Assembly (NCBI GenBank): GCA_020850695.1
Contig: JADZEF010000098.1
Coordinates: 1-59,433 of the forward strand
Reading direction: 5' to 3'
DNA length: 59,433 nt
From: Planctomycetaceae bacterium
GTDB taxonomy: Bacteria; Planctomycetota; Planctomycetia; Planctomycetales; Planctomycetaceae
Below, piece by piece: positions 1 to 7,614 of this stretch (its first letter is position 1; every line of letters starts with the position of its first letter). The position numbers and the translations under genes are program-made. The notes below the pieces were generated by a model, which did not search any database, was not told where the DNA came from, and worked only from the letters and a program-made list of their open reading frames with translations.

Positions 1-268
1 AAATGGAGGCTTGCACAGGGACTTCACGAGGTTTCTCTTTGTTCCCCTGTCCTGTTCCTGCCTTCCTGGGTTCCTCATTCATCCCTCTTCCCGGTTTGCG
101 TCCGTGGTGTCTCGCACGCCGTGAATCTTTGGGTGGCGCGAAGATTTTGAAGGTGAGTCATACGGAAGACTTGGAGATCAACCGGGCGCATGGATCTTCC
201 GCGTCGATCCGTCCTCTCCGTCGTTTCCGTGGCCAGTCCGCGGATCGCGATGCGCGACCGCACGGTGA
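1..268. other. Non-coding left edge
   Basis: No convincing gene is visible. A pyrimidine-rich stretch around 32-60 (TTCTCTTTGTTCCCCTGTCC and onward) resembles the right arm of the AACAGGAGC-type hairpins at 2.4 kb and 59.2 kb. It may be a decayed or truncated copy whose other arm lies outside the window. This is a visual resemblance only. Confidence 0.3.
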
Positions 269-1201
269 TCACGGCTTCTTGTTCGACTCTTCGAACTTCT
301 TGATCCAGCGCTCCGGGTCGTCCTTGAAGGCCGCCGCACAGCCGCTGCAGCAGACGTAATACGTCTTCCCCTTATAGCTCACGGTGGACGTCCCGAGGCC
401 TCCCGAGACAACGCACTTCTTCTCGCCGTAGTCGTCCGGATTGAGAGCGAATGACGTCCCCTCGCGCTGGTTGGCGACCGTGTCGATCTTCAGCACGCCG
501 TCCCCCCGCTTGTCGTAGATTTCGAGGAAGTAGCGGTTGTTCTCCTTCTGGGAGAATGCGACCTGGGCGAACTTGCGGTCATCGGCGGGCGAAACCTGCT
601 TGAGCGTGAGCGTGAACGTCCGCTGAAGCTTCTTGTCGTCGCCGGGGACGTCCTCGACCGGCTTGGTGAAGGTTCCCTGGTAGACGCGTTCCATGCCGTC
701 CTTGTCGGTCGCGGTGAACTGGAACTCCTGCTTGTCGAGCAGGAACGTCATGCGGCCGGACTTGAGATAGTGACTCGATTCGGACGTCACGACGAGGGCC
801 GGCTGCCTGGGAGCCGTGAGGAAGTCCCACACCCACTCCGGCTCTTCCACCTTCGACATTCCGTCGAACTTTTTCTGCGTCACGCCACGCCACTTGCCCA
901 GCACGATCTGCAGAGGCTGCATGGCTTCGAGGACGTTGCCGTAACCGTCGGTCACGGTTTCTTTCTTCGAACCGGCAGAATCATCTGAGCTGCCGAGTTT
1001 GATGGGGGCGAAGCGGGGCTTCGATGGCTCTTCGGAGGGGGCGACTTCACTCGGCTTTCCGGAGGCCTGGCTCGTTGCGGCCGTCTCACTTTTCGCTCCG
1101 CCGCCGGAAGGCGCCGGCTGGCCTCCGCAGCCGGACAGGAGCGGCAACGTCAGCGCGACGATCAGACTGGATTTTGCGACCGACCAAGGGAAGGCGGGCA
1201 T
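269..1201 (-). CDS. Lipoprotein with C-terminal YHS-like cysteine domain
   Basis: The predicted product has 310 residues. I chose the ATG at 1201 because it is followed at once by a lipoprotein signal: a hydrophobic segment at residues 12-24 and the lipobox LSGC with Cys25. An in-frame start 20 codons upstream would bury that signal. Residues 26-75 are low-complexity and rich in Ser, Glu and Pro. The middle, from about residue 90, contains an LGKWRG stretch typical of lipocalin-like barrels; that assignment is tentative. The C-terminus (about 260-305) has Cys263, Cys284, Cys285 and Cys288 in the pattern CVVSGG...YYVCCSGCAAAF..DPERW. This matches YHS/TRASH-type metal-binding modules. I infer an outer-membrane or periplasmic metal sensor or chaperone. 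No metal partner gene is adjacent. Confidence 0.8.
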   Translation of the reverse strand: MPAFPWSVAKSSLIVALTLPLLSGCGGQPAPSGGGAKSETAATSQASGKPSEVAPSEEPSKPRFAPIKLGSSDDSAGSKKETVTDGYGNVLEAMQPLQIVLGKWRGVTQKKFDGMSKVEEPEWVWDFLTAPRQPALVVTSESSHYLKSGRMTFLLDKQEFQFTATDKDGMERVYQGTFTKPVEDVPGDDKKLQRTFTLTLKQVSPADDRKFAQVAFSQKENNRYFLEIYDKRGDGVLKIDTVANQREGTSFALNPDDYGEKKCVVSGGLGTSTVSYKGKTYYVCCSGCAAAFKDDPERWIKKFEESNKKP

Positions 1202-1472
1202 GGAGCGACTCAAAGAGGAAGACTGGGAAGCCGGACCGCGGCCTGGCCCCGTGCACCGCACGCGTCGTCTTCCCGCTTGTCCAGTATAACGGAAGGAGCC
1301 GGAATGTCGCGTCCGGTCTGATTTCTCGATTGGCTACGGTCGCAACGGACATCGCCGGTTGAGCAAGGCGAGCTGCGGTTCGTCTATAATCGCAAGAAGT
1401 GGGCGACGTTGCGAACCACGAATCGACACCCGGATCGTTTGAATTGCGGATGACAGTCGAAAGGATGAATGG

Positions 1473-1718
1473 ATGAAAATCGCGGTGAAACTCTTCGCCC
1501 GCGCGCGTGACCTTGCGGGGACAGAGTCAATGACTGTCGACATCCCTGCGGAAGGCACCGTCGCGTCGCTGCGCGGGGCTATGCGGGAGGTCTGCCCCGC
1601 CCTTGCCCCGCTGACCCCTCACCTGTTCGTCGCGATCAATGCTCAATACGCCGGCGATACCGTGACGATTCGACCGTCGGATGAAGTCGCGTGCTTTCCT
1701 CCCGTCAGCGGGGGATGA
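1473..1718 (+). CDS. moaD: Molybdopterin synthase small subunit MoaD (MoaD/ThiS family)
   Basis: An 81-residue beta-grasp protein that ends in Gly-Gly (PPVSGG), the tail that is adenylated and thiocarboxylated to carry sulfur for molybdopterin formation. The N-terminus (MKIAVKLFARARDLAG) and the length fit MoaD rather than ThiS. moaE follows on the same strand after a gap of about 195 bases, so the two subunits of molybdopterin synthase are encoded together. The cytoplasmic complex would convert cyclic pyranopterin monophosphate to molybdopterin. No moaA, moaC or molybdoenzyme gene is present here; a MobA-like gene lies far away at 48.9 kb. Confidence 0.93.
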   Translation: MKIAVKLFARARDLAGTESMTVDIPAEGTVASLRGAMREVCPALAPLTPHLFVAINAQYAGDTVTIRPSDEVACFPPVSGG

Positions 1719-1913
1719 GCGAGCGGGGCATTGATCCGACGTCGCGTTGAACAGGCTGAGTCTCTCTCGCGAGTGAGTCGGCTGCTTTGGCGCCCCGGCT
1801 GCTCCGAGCTCCCGCTATGCGGCGTTGAGTTCGTTCGGACTGGATCATCACCGGACATTCCGGGACGATGAGGATTCAACTTCAGTTCTCATTGACCGAC
1901 TCGCACGACATTC

Positions 1914-2336
1914 ATGATCCGCCTGACCAACGATCCCATCGACTACGCGGCACTCACCGAGTCGGTCCGCTCGAATCAATCGGGAGCGGTCGTTCTGTTC
2001 CTCGGAACGGTCCGCGAGATGACGGGGGGACGGCAGACGGTCGCGCTGGATTACGAGTGCTATCCGGCGATGGCCGAAGCGAAGATGCAGGAGCTGCTCG
2101 ACGAGATGCGAACGCGGTGGCCAGTCGACAAGGCGGCCATCGAGCATCGGCTGGGCCATCTCGAACTTGGCGACATCAGCGTGGCGGCCGCGGTCAGCTG
2201 CCCGCACCGCGTCCAGGCCTTCGAGGCCGGCCGATGGCTGATCGACGAACTGAAAGTTCGCGTGCCGATCTGGAAGAAGGAAAACTGGAGCGACGGCACC
2301 ACCGAATGGGTTCATCCCGGCGTGCCGCCGGCCTGA
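1914..2336 (+). CDS. moaE: Molybdopterin synthase catalytic subunit MoaE
   Basis: A 140-residue protein with the MoaE signature. LGTVRE is near residue 30, CPHRVQAFEA is at 96-105, and KVRVPIWKKE is at 114-123. Lys114 and Lys121 keep the seven-residue spacing of the two active-site lysines of MoaE (from memory of the E. coli enzyme, Lys119 and Lys126). It partners with MoaD, encoded just upstream, to insert two sulfurs into cyclic pyranopterin monophosphate. The C-terminal tail is short (HPGVPPA). The 195-base gap after moaD contains no gene I can support. Confidence 0.95.
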   Translation: MIRLTNDPIDYAALTESVRSNQSGAVVLFLGTVREMTGGRQTVALDYECYPAMAEAKMQELLDEMRTRWPVDKAAIEHRLGHLELGDISVAAAVSCPHRVQAFEAGRWLIDELKVRVPIWKKENWSDGTTEWVHPGVPPA

Positions 2337-2368
2337 GGGCGGTCGGACCGTTGCGTCCGATCAGGGAG

Positions 2369-2540
2369 CCACGGAGAAAGCCCGGAAGACAAGGTATTTT
2401 TAACAGGAGCAAACAGAGGGAACTGAGAAAGGAACTCAGAGAATACCGCAGGTCGGTGAGGGTCTGTTGCATCATCCAGCATGAAACTTCTCCAGGTCTC
2501 TCCCTCTGTTCTCTCTGATTGCTTCTGTTGAATCTTCTCT
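2369..2540. repeat. Long imperfect hairpin, AACAGGAGC family (copy 1)
   Basis: The left arm includes CACGGAGAAAGCC followed by AACAGGAGCAAACAGAGGG. The right arm (about 2499-2537) reads CCCTCTGTTCTCTC and GCTTCTGTTGAAT. The arms pair imperfectly around a central region. A second copy sits at 59.2-59.4 kb. Arms of this kind, built from short AACAGAGG-like quasi-repeats, fill most of the 392-base gap between moaE and the next gene. The function is unknown. Confidence 0.7.
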
Positions 2541-2728
2541 GCTTTCGGTTCCGGCTTTCTCAAGCCCGATCGGTCAAACGCCGGTCCCTGCGCAATCCGG
2601 CGAACGAAGGGTGCACTCCGCGGGACTCGCCCCGGCATCCCCCCTTCATTCCCGGAAGGCCGCGGCGTACACTCGAACGAATGCTTTCTGCCTCCGGCTT
2701 CCCACCCACTCCTCGTCGGATCCGATCA

Positions 2729-3814
2729 ATGTTCGAGAGAATCCGACGATCACGTACGGGGGCGTTGCTTGCTGTTTTCAGCCTAAGTGCGGTCAGTCTG
2801 TGCGCGATGCCCGCCGTCACCAATGCGTACCCTCCGCAACGCACGGTGGAAACAAGCGGGATGGAGCTGATCACCGCCGAGACGCAGCGGGCGATCGACA
2901 GCGGGCTCGCCTCGCTGGCCTCGCGTCAAGCGCCGGACGGTTCGTTTGGGTCGGGCAGCATCTATCGCAAGAACGTGGCCGTGACGGGTCTGGCGGGGAT
3001 GGCGTTCCTCTCGGCCGGACATACTCCGGGACGCGGCAAGTACGGCGAAGTGGTTCAGAAGGCGACGGATTACCTGCTGGCACGCTGCCGGCCGAACGGC
3101 TTCATCGTGGAGGATGAAGGACGCACGCACGGGCCGATGTACGGGCACGGCTTCGCGACGCTGTTCCTGGCCGAGGTCTATGGCATGACTCAGCGGAAGG
3201 ACATCCGCCCCAAGCTGGAGAAAGCCGTCAGCCTGATCATCAATACGCAGAACACGGAAGGGGGCTGGCGGTACGACCCGGTGCCGAAGGAGGCCGACCT
3301 CTCGGTGACGGTCTGCCAGATCATGGCATTGCGGGCGGCCCGCAATTGCGGAATCTATGTGCCCAAAAGCACCGTCGACCACTGCACGGAGTACGTTCGC
3401 AAGTCGCAGAACACCGATGGCGGGTTCCGGTATCAGCTGGTGCGGCGAGCCGAGAGCGCGTTTCCGCGGTCGGCCGCGGGTGTCGTCGCGCTCTACAGTG
3501 CCGGCATCTACGAGGGGCGCGAGCTGACCAATGGCCTCGATTACCTGATGAAGTATCTCCCGCAAGGGGACATCTTCCGGTTCGAGAGCAACTACTACTA
3601 CGGGCACTATTACGCCGTGCAGGCGATGTGGCATGCGGGAGAGAATTACTGGGCGCGGTGGTATCCTGCCATCCGCGACGAGCTGGTGCGGCGGCAGCTT
3701 CCGAACGGGAGCTGGCCCGACAACAGCCAGATCATCTGCAACGAGTACAACACGGCCATGGCATGCCTCGTCCTGCAGATGCCCAACAACTACCTGCCGA
3801 TTTTCCAGCGGTAA
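2729..3814 (+). CDS. Secreted prenyltransferase/squalene-oxidase-repeat protein
   Basis: The predicted product has 361 residues. The frame is open further upstream, but that part runs through the intergenic repeat arm. I therefore chose the ATG at 2729, which gives a clean signal peptide (RIRRSRTGALLAVFSLSAVS, ending near AVTNA). The mature part carries several alpha/alpha-toroid repeats with the hallmark Q..(D/N)G.(W/F): RQAPDGSFG, QNTEGGWRY, QNTDGGFRY and RQLPNGSWPD. I see no DxDD cyclase motif, so I infer a non-catalytic or unassigned periplasmic alpha-toroid protein, a type common in planctomycetes. A MITE-like element begins right after its stop codon. Confidence 0.85.
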   Translation: MFERIRRSRTGALLAVFSLSAVSLCAMPAVTNAYPPQRTVETSGMELITAETQRAIDSGLASLASRQAPDGSFGSGSIYRKNVAVTGLAGMAFLSAGHTPGRGKYGEVVQKATDYLLARCRPNGFIVEDEGRTHGPMYGHGFATLFLAEVYGMTQRKDIRPKLEKAVSLIINTQNTEGGWRYDPVPKEADLSVTVCQIMALRAARNCGIYVPKSTVDHCTEYVRKSQNTDGGFRYQLVRRAESAFPRSAAGVVALYSAGIYEGRELTNGLDYLMKYLPQGDIFRFESNYYYGHYYAVQAMWHAGENYWARWYPAIRDELVRRQLPNGSWPDNSQIICNEYNTAMACLVLQMPNNYLPIFQR

Positions 3815-3816
3815 GA

Positions 3817-3924
3817 CGCGTTACGATGCGATTTCCGTAGTCCGGCCTTCCAAGGCCGGACAAAATCTGGCTCCCGGCCTGGGAAGGCCGGGCTACGAAG
3901 CGGAACATCCGCAACTAATGCGCC
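3817..3924 (-). repeat. MITE/REP-like element family A, copy 1
   Basis: A 108 bp element that, read on the minus strand, starts GGCGCATTA and ends GTAACGCG, giving imperfect terminal inverted repeats. Inside are two hairpins built on CCGGCCTTCC/GGAAGGCCGG. Outer GTAG/CTAC and TTCCG/CGGAA segments can pair around them. Near-identical copies are at 39060 and 49597 in the opposite orientation, and a partial relative is at 29750. It fills the gap between the stop at 3814 and the next start at 3944. Confidence 0.85.
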
Positions 3925-3943
3925 CTAAGGCACGGACTTCTCG

Positions 3944-5146
3944 ATGACTCGTCCTCTCGCGTTTCGCGGCCAGGTTGTTCTTCCCGATCGCATCGTGCGG
4001 GGCACGGTGGTCTCGCGCGATGGAAAAATCGCGGCGATCCTCGCGGAAGGGGAAGCCGCACCGGCCGATGCGACCGTGATCGATGCGGGGGATGGATATC
4101 TTTCGCCGGGATGGGTCGATCTCCACGTCCACGGCGGAGATGGGGGCGATTTCATGGATGGGACGGTCGATTCGTTCCAGAAGGGAGTGAGGTCGCACGC
4201 ACGGCACGGGACGACGCGGATGGCCATCACGACGACGGTCGCCACCCACGAGCAGATCATGGCGACGCTGGGGCTCGCCCGCGAGTTCCGCCTGCGTCCC
4301 GACCCGCACGGCGCCCGCGTCCTCGGTGCCCACTTCTACGGTCCCTACTTCCGCTACGAGGCCCGCGGGGCGCATCCCGGCGGCCCGATCCGCCCGCCGG
4401 TCGAACACGAGTTCCTGCAATACCTGACCTTCGCCGAAGATCTCGTCACGGCGACGATCGCGCCCGAGATTCCAGGGGCGAAAGAGTTCACGGTGGCCTG
4501 CACGGCCCGCGGCGTGCGGACGAACGTCGGACATTCGTGGGCCACGTTCGATCAGATGACCGAGGCCATCGGATGGGGCGTGAGGCATGTCGACCATCTG
4601 TTCTGCGCGATGTCCGACAAGACGCGGCTGCGACAGTTCCAGATGTATCCGATGCAGGGGGGCGTGCTGGAAGCGACGCTGTACTACGACGAGTTGACGA
4701 CGGAAGTCATCGCGGACGGCAAGCACCTCGACGCGGGGCTGTTGAAACTGGCCCTCAAGTTCAAAGGGCCCGACCGGCTGGCGCTGGTGACCGACTGCAG
4801 CCGGGCTCTCGACATGCCCGATGGGGATTACCTCATCGGGCCGATGGACGGGGGCGAGCCGATCATGAAACGCGACGGCGTCGGAATGATGCCCGACGGC
4901 AAGGCCCTCGGCTCGAGCGTCGAGGGGATGGATCACATGATCCGCACCTTCGTCGAGCTGACCGGCGCGCCGCTGTGGATGGCGATCCGCATGGCCTCGC
5001 TGACGCCGGCACGCATTGCGGGACGCGGGGACGACCTGGGGAGCCTGGACGTCGGCAAGCAGGCGGATGTCCTGGTGCTGGATCGAAATCTCGGCGTGCA
5101 GCGGGTCTTCATCGACGCGGTCGAGATTGAGCTGAAGAAACGCTGA
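3944..5146 (+). CDS. nagA: N-acetylglucosamine-6-phosphate deacetylase-like amidohydrolase
   Basis: A 400-residue amidohydrolase of the NagA family, which removes the acetyl group from GlcNAc-6-phosphate in cytoplasmic amino-sugar use. Visible landmarks are HVHGGDGGDF (His61, His63), GHSWAT (His197), DHLFCAM (His218) and LVTDC (Asp284). The usual metal-binding HLEGPF motif reads HFYGPYF here (residues 130-136), so tyrosine replaces the metal-ligand glutamate at position 132. The usual NAM after the second histidine is CAM. The fold assignment is secure. The exact substrate is not, because of these changes. No nagB or GlcNAc transporter lies nearby. Confidence 0.8.
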   Translation: MTRPLAFRGQVVLPDRIVRGTVVSRDGKIAAILAEGEAAPADATVIDAGDGYLSPGWVDLHVHGGDGGDFMDGTVDSFQKGVRSHARHGTTRMAITTTVATHEQIMATLGLAREFRLRPDPHGARVLGAHFYGPYFRYEARGAHPGGPIRPPVEHEFLQYLTFAEDLVTATIAPEIPGAKEFTVACTARGVRTNVGHSWATFDQMTEAIGWGVRHVDHLFCAMSDKTRLRQFQMYPMQGGVLEATLYYDELTTEVIADGKHLDAGLLKLALKFKGPDRLALVTDCSRALDMPDGDYLIGPMDGGEPIMKRDGVGMMPDGKALGSSVEGMDHMIRTFVELTGAPLWMAIRMASLTPARIAGRGDDLGSLDVGKQADVLVLDRNLGVQRVFIDAVEIELKKR

Positions 5147-5250
5147 CGCAAAGAACGACGCACGGGCACTCCTGCCAATGCGCAAGGTGCCCGCGTCAGT
5201 AGGCGCTGGCCGGAGCGCCGGTGCGAGAGATCAAACCACCGCCGGGAGCG

Positions 5251-5604
5251 TCACTCCTTTGGCTTCTTTTCTTTCTTTTCCTTCTTCGGTGCGCCTTCGG
5301 CGGCAGGCTCGGCCTTCGCCTTCTTCGCCTTGGGGGCGGGGGTCGGCTCGGGAGCTGCCTCGACTTCCGCGGACGCCGCTTCGGCCTTGCGCGTCTCGCA
5401 CTCCGCGTTCACCTTCTCGATGTTGCCGATCGAATTCAAGCGGCGCGAGATCTGCCGAATGCGGGCGTTCAGGTTCCGCCAGCGCGGATCCCCCTTCACC
5501 GCATCGCTGGCAACTCCATCCTGCTCAAGAGCTTTCGCCCACGCGCCCAATTCTTCCTTGGCCCGGGCGAGTTGCTGTTCCACGCGAGTTCGGTCGAGAG
5601 ACAT
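5251..5604 (-). CDS. Small coiled-coil protein with lysine/alanine-rich tail
   Basis: The predicted product has 117 residues from the ATG at 5604 (MSLDRTRVEQQLARAKEEL). I do not recognise a family. Residues 1-65 look helical with charged heptads (QQLARAKEELGAWAKALEQ, then LNARIRQISRRLNSIGNIEKV). The last 45 residues are low-complexity, made of Ala, Pro, Glu and many Lys (APKKEKKEKKPKE), and are probably disordered. It converges on the nagA-like gene. The codon pattern is consistent with a real gene. The function is unknown. Confidence 0.65.
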   Translation of the reverse strand: MSLDRTRVEQQLARAKEELGAWAKALEQDGVASDAVKGDPRWRNLNARIRQISRRLNSIGNIEKVNAECETRKAEAASAEVEAAPEPTPAPKAKKAKAEPAAEGAPKKEKKEKKPKE

Positions 5605-5895
5605 GGCCGCACCGTCAGCAGTTTCAATGACTGAAAAAAGAAGACTCGCCCCGGAGAGCGACACACGCGTTCATGCCGTGTCGATGCCCGAGAGAGGCGT
5701 CCATCAAATGTCCCGCAAAAGGGAAGTCCGGGAGTATATCGGACGCTCTGGGAAGGGTCCAGTCGACGGCGGACCGCGGCTGCCGGGCGCTGCCGGCCGC
5801 GGCGATCCTCATTCATCAATAGCTGGCAACGGCAATCGACTTCGTTTTATGATCTCAGACACGCGCCTGCCACTTGAATCCGGGGAGCCTTGTCG

Positions 5896-6648
5896 ATGCG
5901 CTTCGAAGACCTCAAGCCCGCCTACGATCGTGACGGCTTTGTTGTGGTGCGGCAACTCCTGCCGGCGGATGACTTCAAGCGGTTGACTGCTGAGCTCGAT
6001 CGATACATCCGTGACGTCGTGCCGACGCTGCCGGACAAGCACGCATTCTACGACGACAAGTCGCGTCCCGAGACCCTGAAGCAGATGCAGCACATGGGGC
6101 TCGACCCGTTTTTCAAGGAATACATGAAGAACCCGGTGTGGAATTCACTGGCCTCCGCACTGGTTGGCGAGGAAGTCGAGGCCCAGGAGCCCGAGTGGTT
6201 CAACAAGCCGGCAAACACCAACCACGTCACCCCCCCGCACCAGGACAACTATTACTTCTGTCTGCGTCCGGCGAACGTCCTGACGATCTGGATGGCGCTC
6301 GACAACGTCGACGACGAGAACGGCTGCCTGCGGTATGTGAAGGGTTCGCACCTCCGCGGCATCCGCTCGCACAACCGCTCGAACATTCTTGGCTTTTCGC
6401 AGGGGATCACCGACTACAGCGACGCCGACCGCGAGCTGGAAGTAAAGGTCCACCTTCAGCCGGGGGACGTGACGGTCCATCACGGCAACACCATCCACCG
6501 CGCCGAGGCCAACACGTCAAAGACGCGGAACCGCCGTGCGTTCGCGATGGTCATCAAGGGGAAGAGCTGCCAGCTCGACCAGGAAGCCTATCAGCGCTAC
6601 ACCGACGCGATGAAGAAGCAGCACGAGCAGATGGGGCTGAAGTCGTAG
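5896..6648 (+). CDS. Phytanoyl-CoA dioxygenase (PhyH) family protein
   Basis: A 250-residue Fe(II)/2-oxoglutarate oxygenase of the PhyH family. The ATG at 5896 is favoured over a TTG two codons upstream because GGGGAG at 5882-5887 is correctly spaced from it. The double-stranded beta-helix iron ligands are visible as PHQDNYYF (His115, Asp117) and the distal histidine in HRAEANTS (His201). A basic stretch, TRNRRAFAM, follows and could bind 2-oxoglutarate. The substrate cannot be read from sequence; members hydroxylate lipids, amino acids or natural products. It stands alone and converges on the feoA pair. Confidence 0.88.
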   Translation: MRFEDLKPAYDRDGFVVVRQLLPADDFKRLTAELDRYIRDVVPTLPDKHAFYDDKSRPETLKQMQHMGLDPFFKEYMKNPVWNSLASALVGEEVEAQEPEWFNKPANTNHVTPPHQDNYYFCLRPANVLTIWMALDNVDDENGCLRYVKGSHLRGIRSHNRSNILGFSQGITDYSDADRELEVKVHLQPGDVTVHHGNTIHRAEANTSKTRNRRAFAMVIKGKSCQLDQEAYQRYTDAMKKQHEQMGLKS

Positions 6649-6650
6649 TT

Positions 6651-6667
6651 CGTTCGCATCTCGAACG
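6651..6667. terminator. Small hairpin between convergent genes
   Basis: CGTTCG-CATCT-CGAACG forms a perfect 6 bp stem with a five-base loop. It lies in the 35-base gap between the stop of the PhyH gene and the stop of the second feoA gene. There is no U-tract on either strand, so any role as a bidirectional terminator is tentative. Confidence 0.3.
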
Positions 6668-6683
6668 CGAAACGCGAGTGCGG

Positions 6684-6923
6684 CTACTTCGCCGCGCTGA
6701 TCTGCTCAATCTCGACGCGCGCCGCCTCCGTCGCCCGCAACGACACGCGATATCCGCGCACGAAGTATTCGATGGGGTCGCCGAGCGGGGCGAAGCCGAG
6801 TAGCTCGATCTCTTCTCCCTCGGTCAGCCCCATCTCCATCAGACGGACCGAGATCGCATCGTCTCCGGCGATGTCCTTCACGCGGGCCCGTTCGCCCGGT
6901 TCCTTGAGTGCGTCGAGCGTCAC
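6684..6923 (-). CDS. feoA: FeoA-domain protein (second of a pair)
   Basis: A 79-residue SH3-like FeoA domain: RARVKDIAGDDAISVRLMEMGLTEGEEIELLGFAPLGDPIEYFVRGYRVSLR is the classic pattern, ending in the RxxEA segment. FeoA proteins are cytoplasmic partners of the ferrous-iron transporter FeoB. The start overlaps the stop of the upstream feoA by four bases, so the two are probably translationally coupled. No feoB follows; the next gene is convergent. This makes the pair unusual. Confidence 0.88.
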   Translation of the reverse strand: MTLDALKEPGERARVKDIAGDDAISVRLMEMGLTEGEEIELLGFAPLGDPIEYFVRGYRVSLRATEAARVEIEQISAAK

Positions 6924-7210
6924 GTCCCGCTCCCGATGGCGACCATCTCGACGAACACGCTCGCCGCTTCGTCCCCGCGAAAGCTGAGCCGGTGATTGCC
7001 GATCGCCAGGATGCAGGGTTGGCCCGGCCGCACCATCCGCAACACAACTCCTTCGCGCAGCCCCATTTCGGCAAGCCGATCGACCAGTTCGGGCCGTCCT
7101 TCGACGTCCACGATCCGGGCTTCCTCGCCGGCTGTCAGCAATTCCAACGGAACGACGTGTGACACGACGCGGGCTCTCTCGAAGTTGTGAGACGCGGTCT
7201 CAATCTCCAT
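6920..7210 (-). CDS. feoA: FeoA-domain protein (first of a pair)
   Basis: The predicted product has 96 residues if it starts at the ATG at 7210; a TTG start 10 codons upstream is also open. The core ELLTAGEEARIVDVEGRPELVDRLAEMGLREG...LSFRGDEAASVFV fits the FeoA family. It begins with an extension of about 20 residues compared with its downstream twin. It is first in a two-gene operon with that twin. The pair could act as a heterodimer or could serve a FeoB encoded elsewhere; that is inference. I see no obvious Fur box upstream. Confidence 0.85.
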   Translation of the reverse strand: MEIETASHNFERARVVSHVVPLELLTAGEEARIVDVEGRPELVDRLAEMGLREGVVLRMVRPGQPCILAIGNHRLSFRGDEAASVFVEMVAIGSGT

Positions 7211-7614
7211 CGATTCTACAGCGGGTGTCCCTCGAAGCAATCATCATTCGACCGCACAACCGGCCCATCGGCTGCGAGGCACTGCTGTGACGCTGAGCGT
7301 AACGGCGAGGTCGGAAGCCGGCGATGGTCTCCGACATGCCCTGCGACGACTCAGGGCGTTCCATCCGACCCCGCTGGGGGATTCGCAAAGTCGCGACCCA
7401 AGCACCTGGCCGCGTCCAGTCGCATGTCCATTTCGCCCGACCGACTCCTTGCGTCCGACCCCCTCGCTCGTCCCTTTCCTTACGATCTCTCCACCATGCA
7501 TGAACCATCGCCCGCGTAACGGGTTGGAAATGCCCGCACACCGGCGTCGATAGTCCCGACAGCGTCCGGCCCCGTGCCGCGTTTCGATTCGCACATCAGC
7601 CAGGTTCGACCCGC
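7211..7614. other. Divergent intergenic region, nothing recognised
   Basis: This 404-base gap between the feoA pair and the asparagine synthetase gene must hold both divergent promoters. I see no strong -35/-10 pair, no clear Fur-type palindrome and no repeat family. A TACGAT near 7481 could be a -10 element but has no matching -35. Confidence 0.3.
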
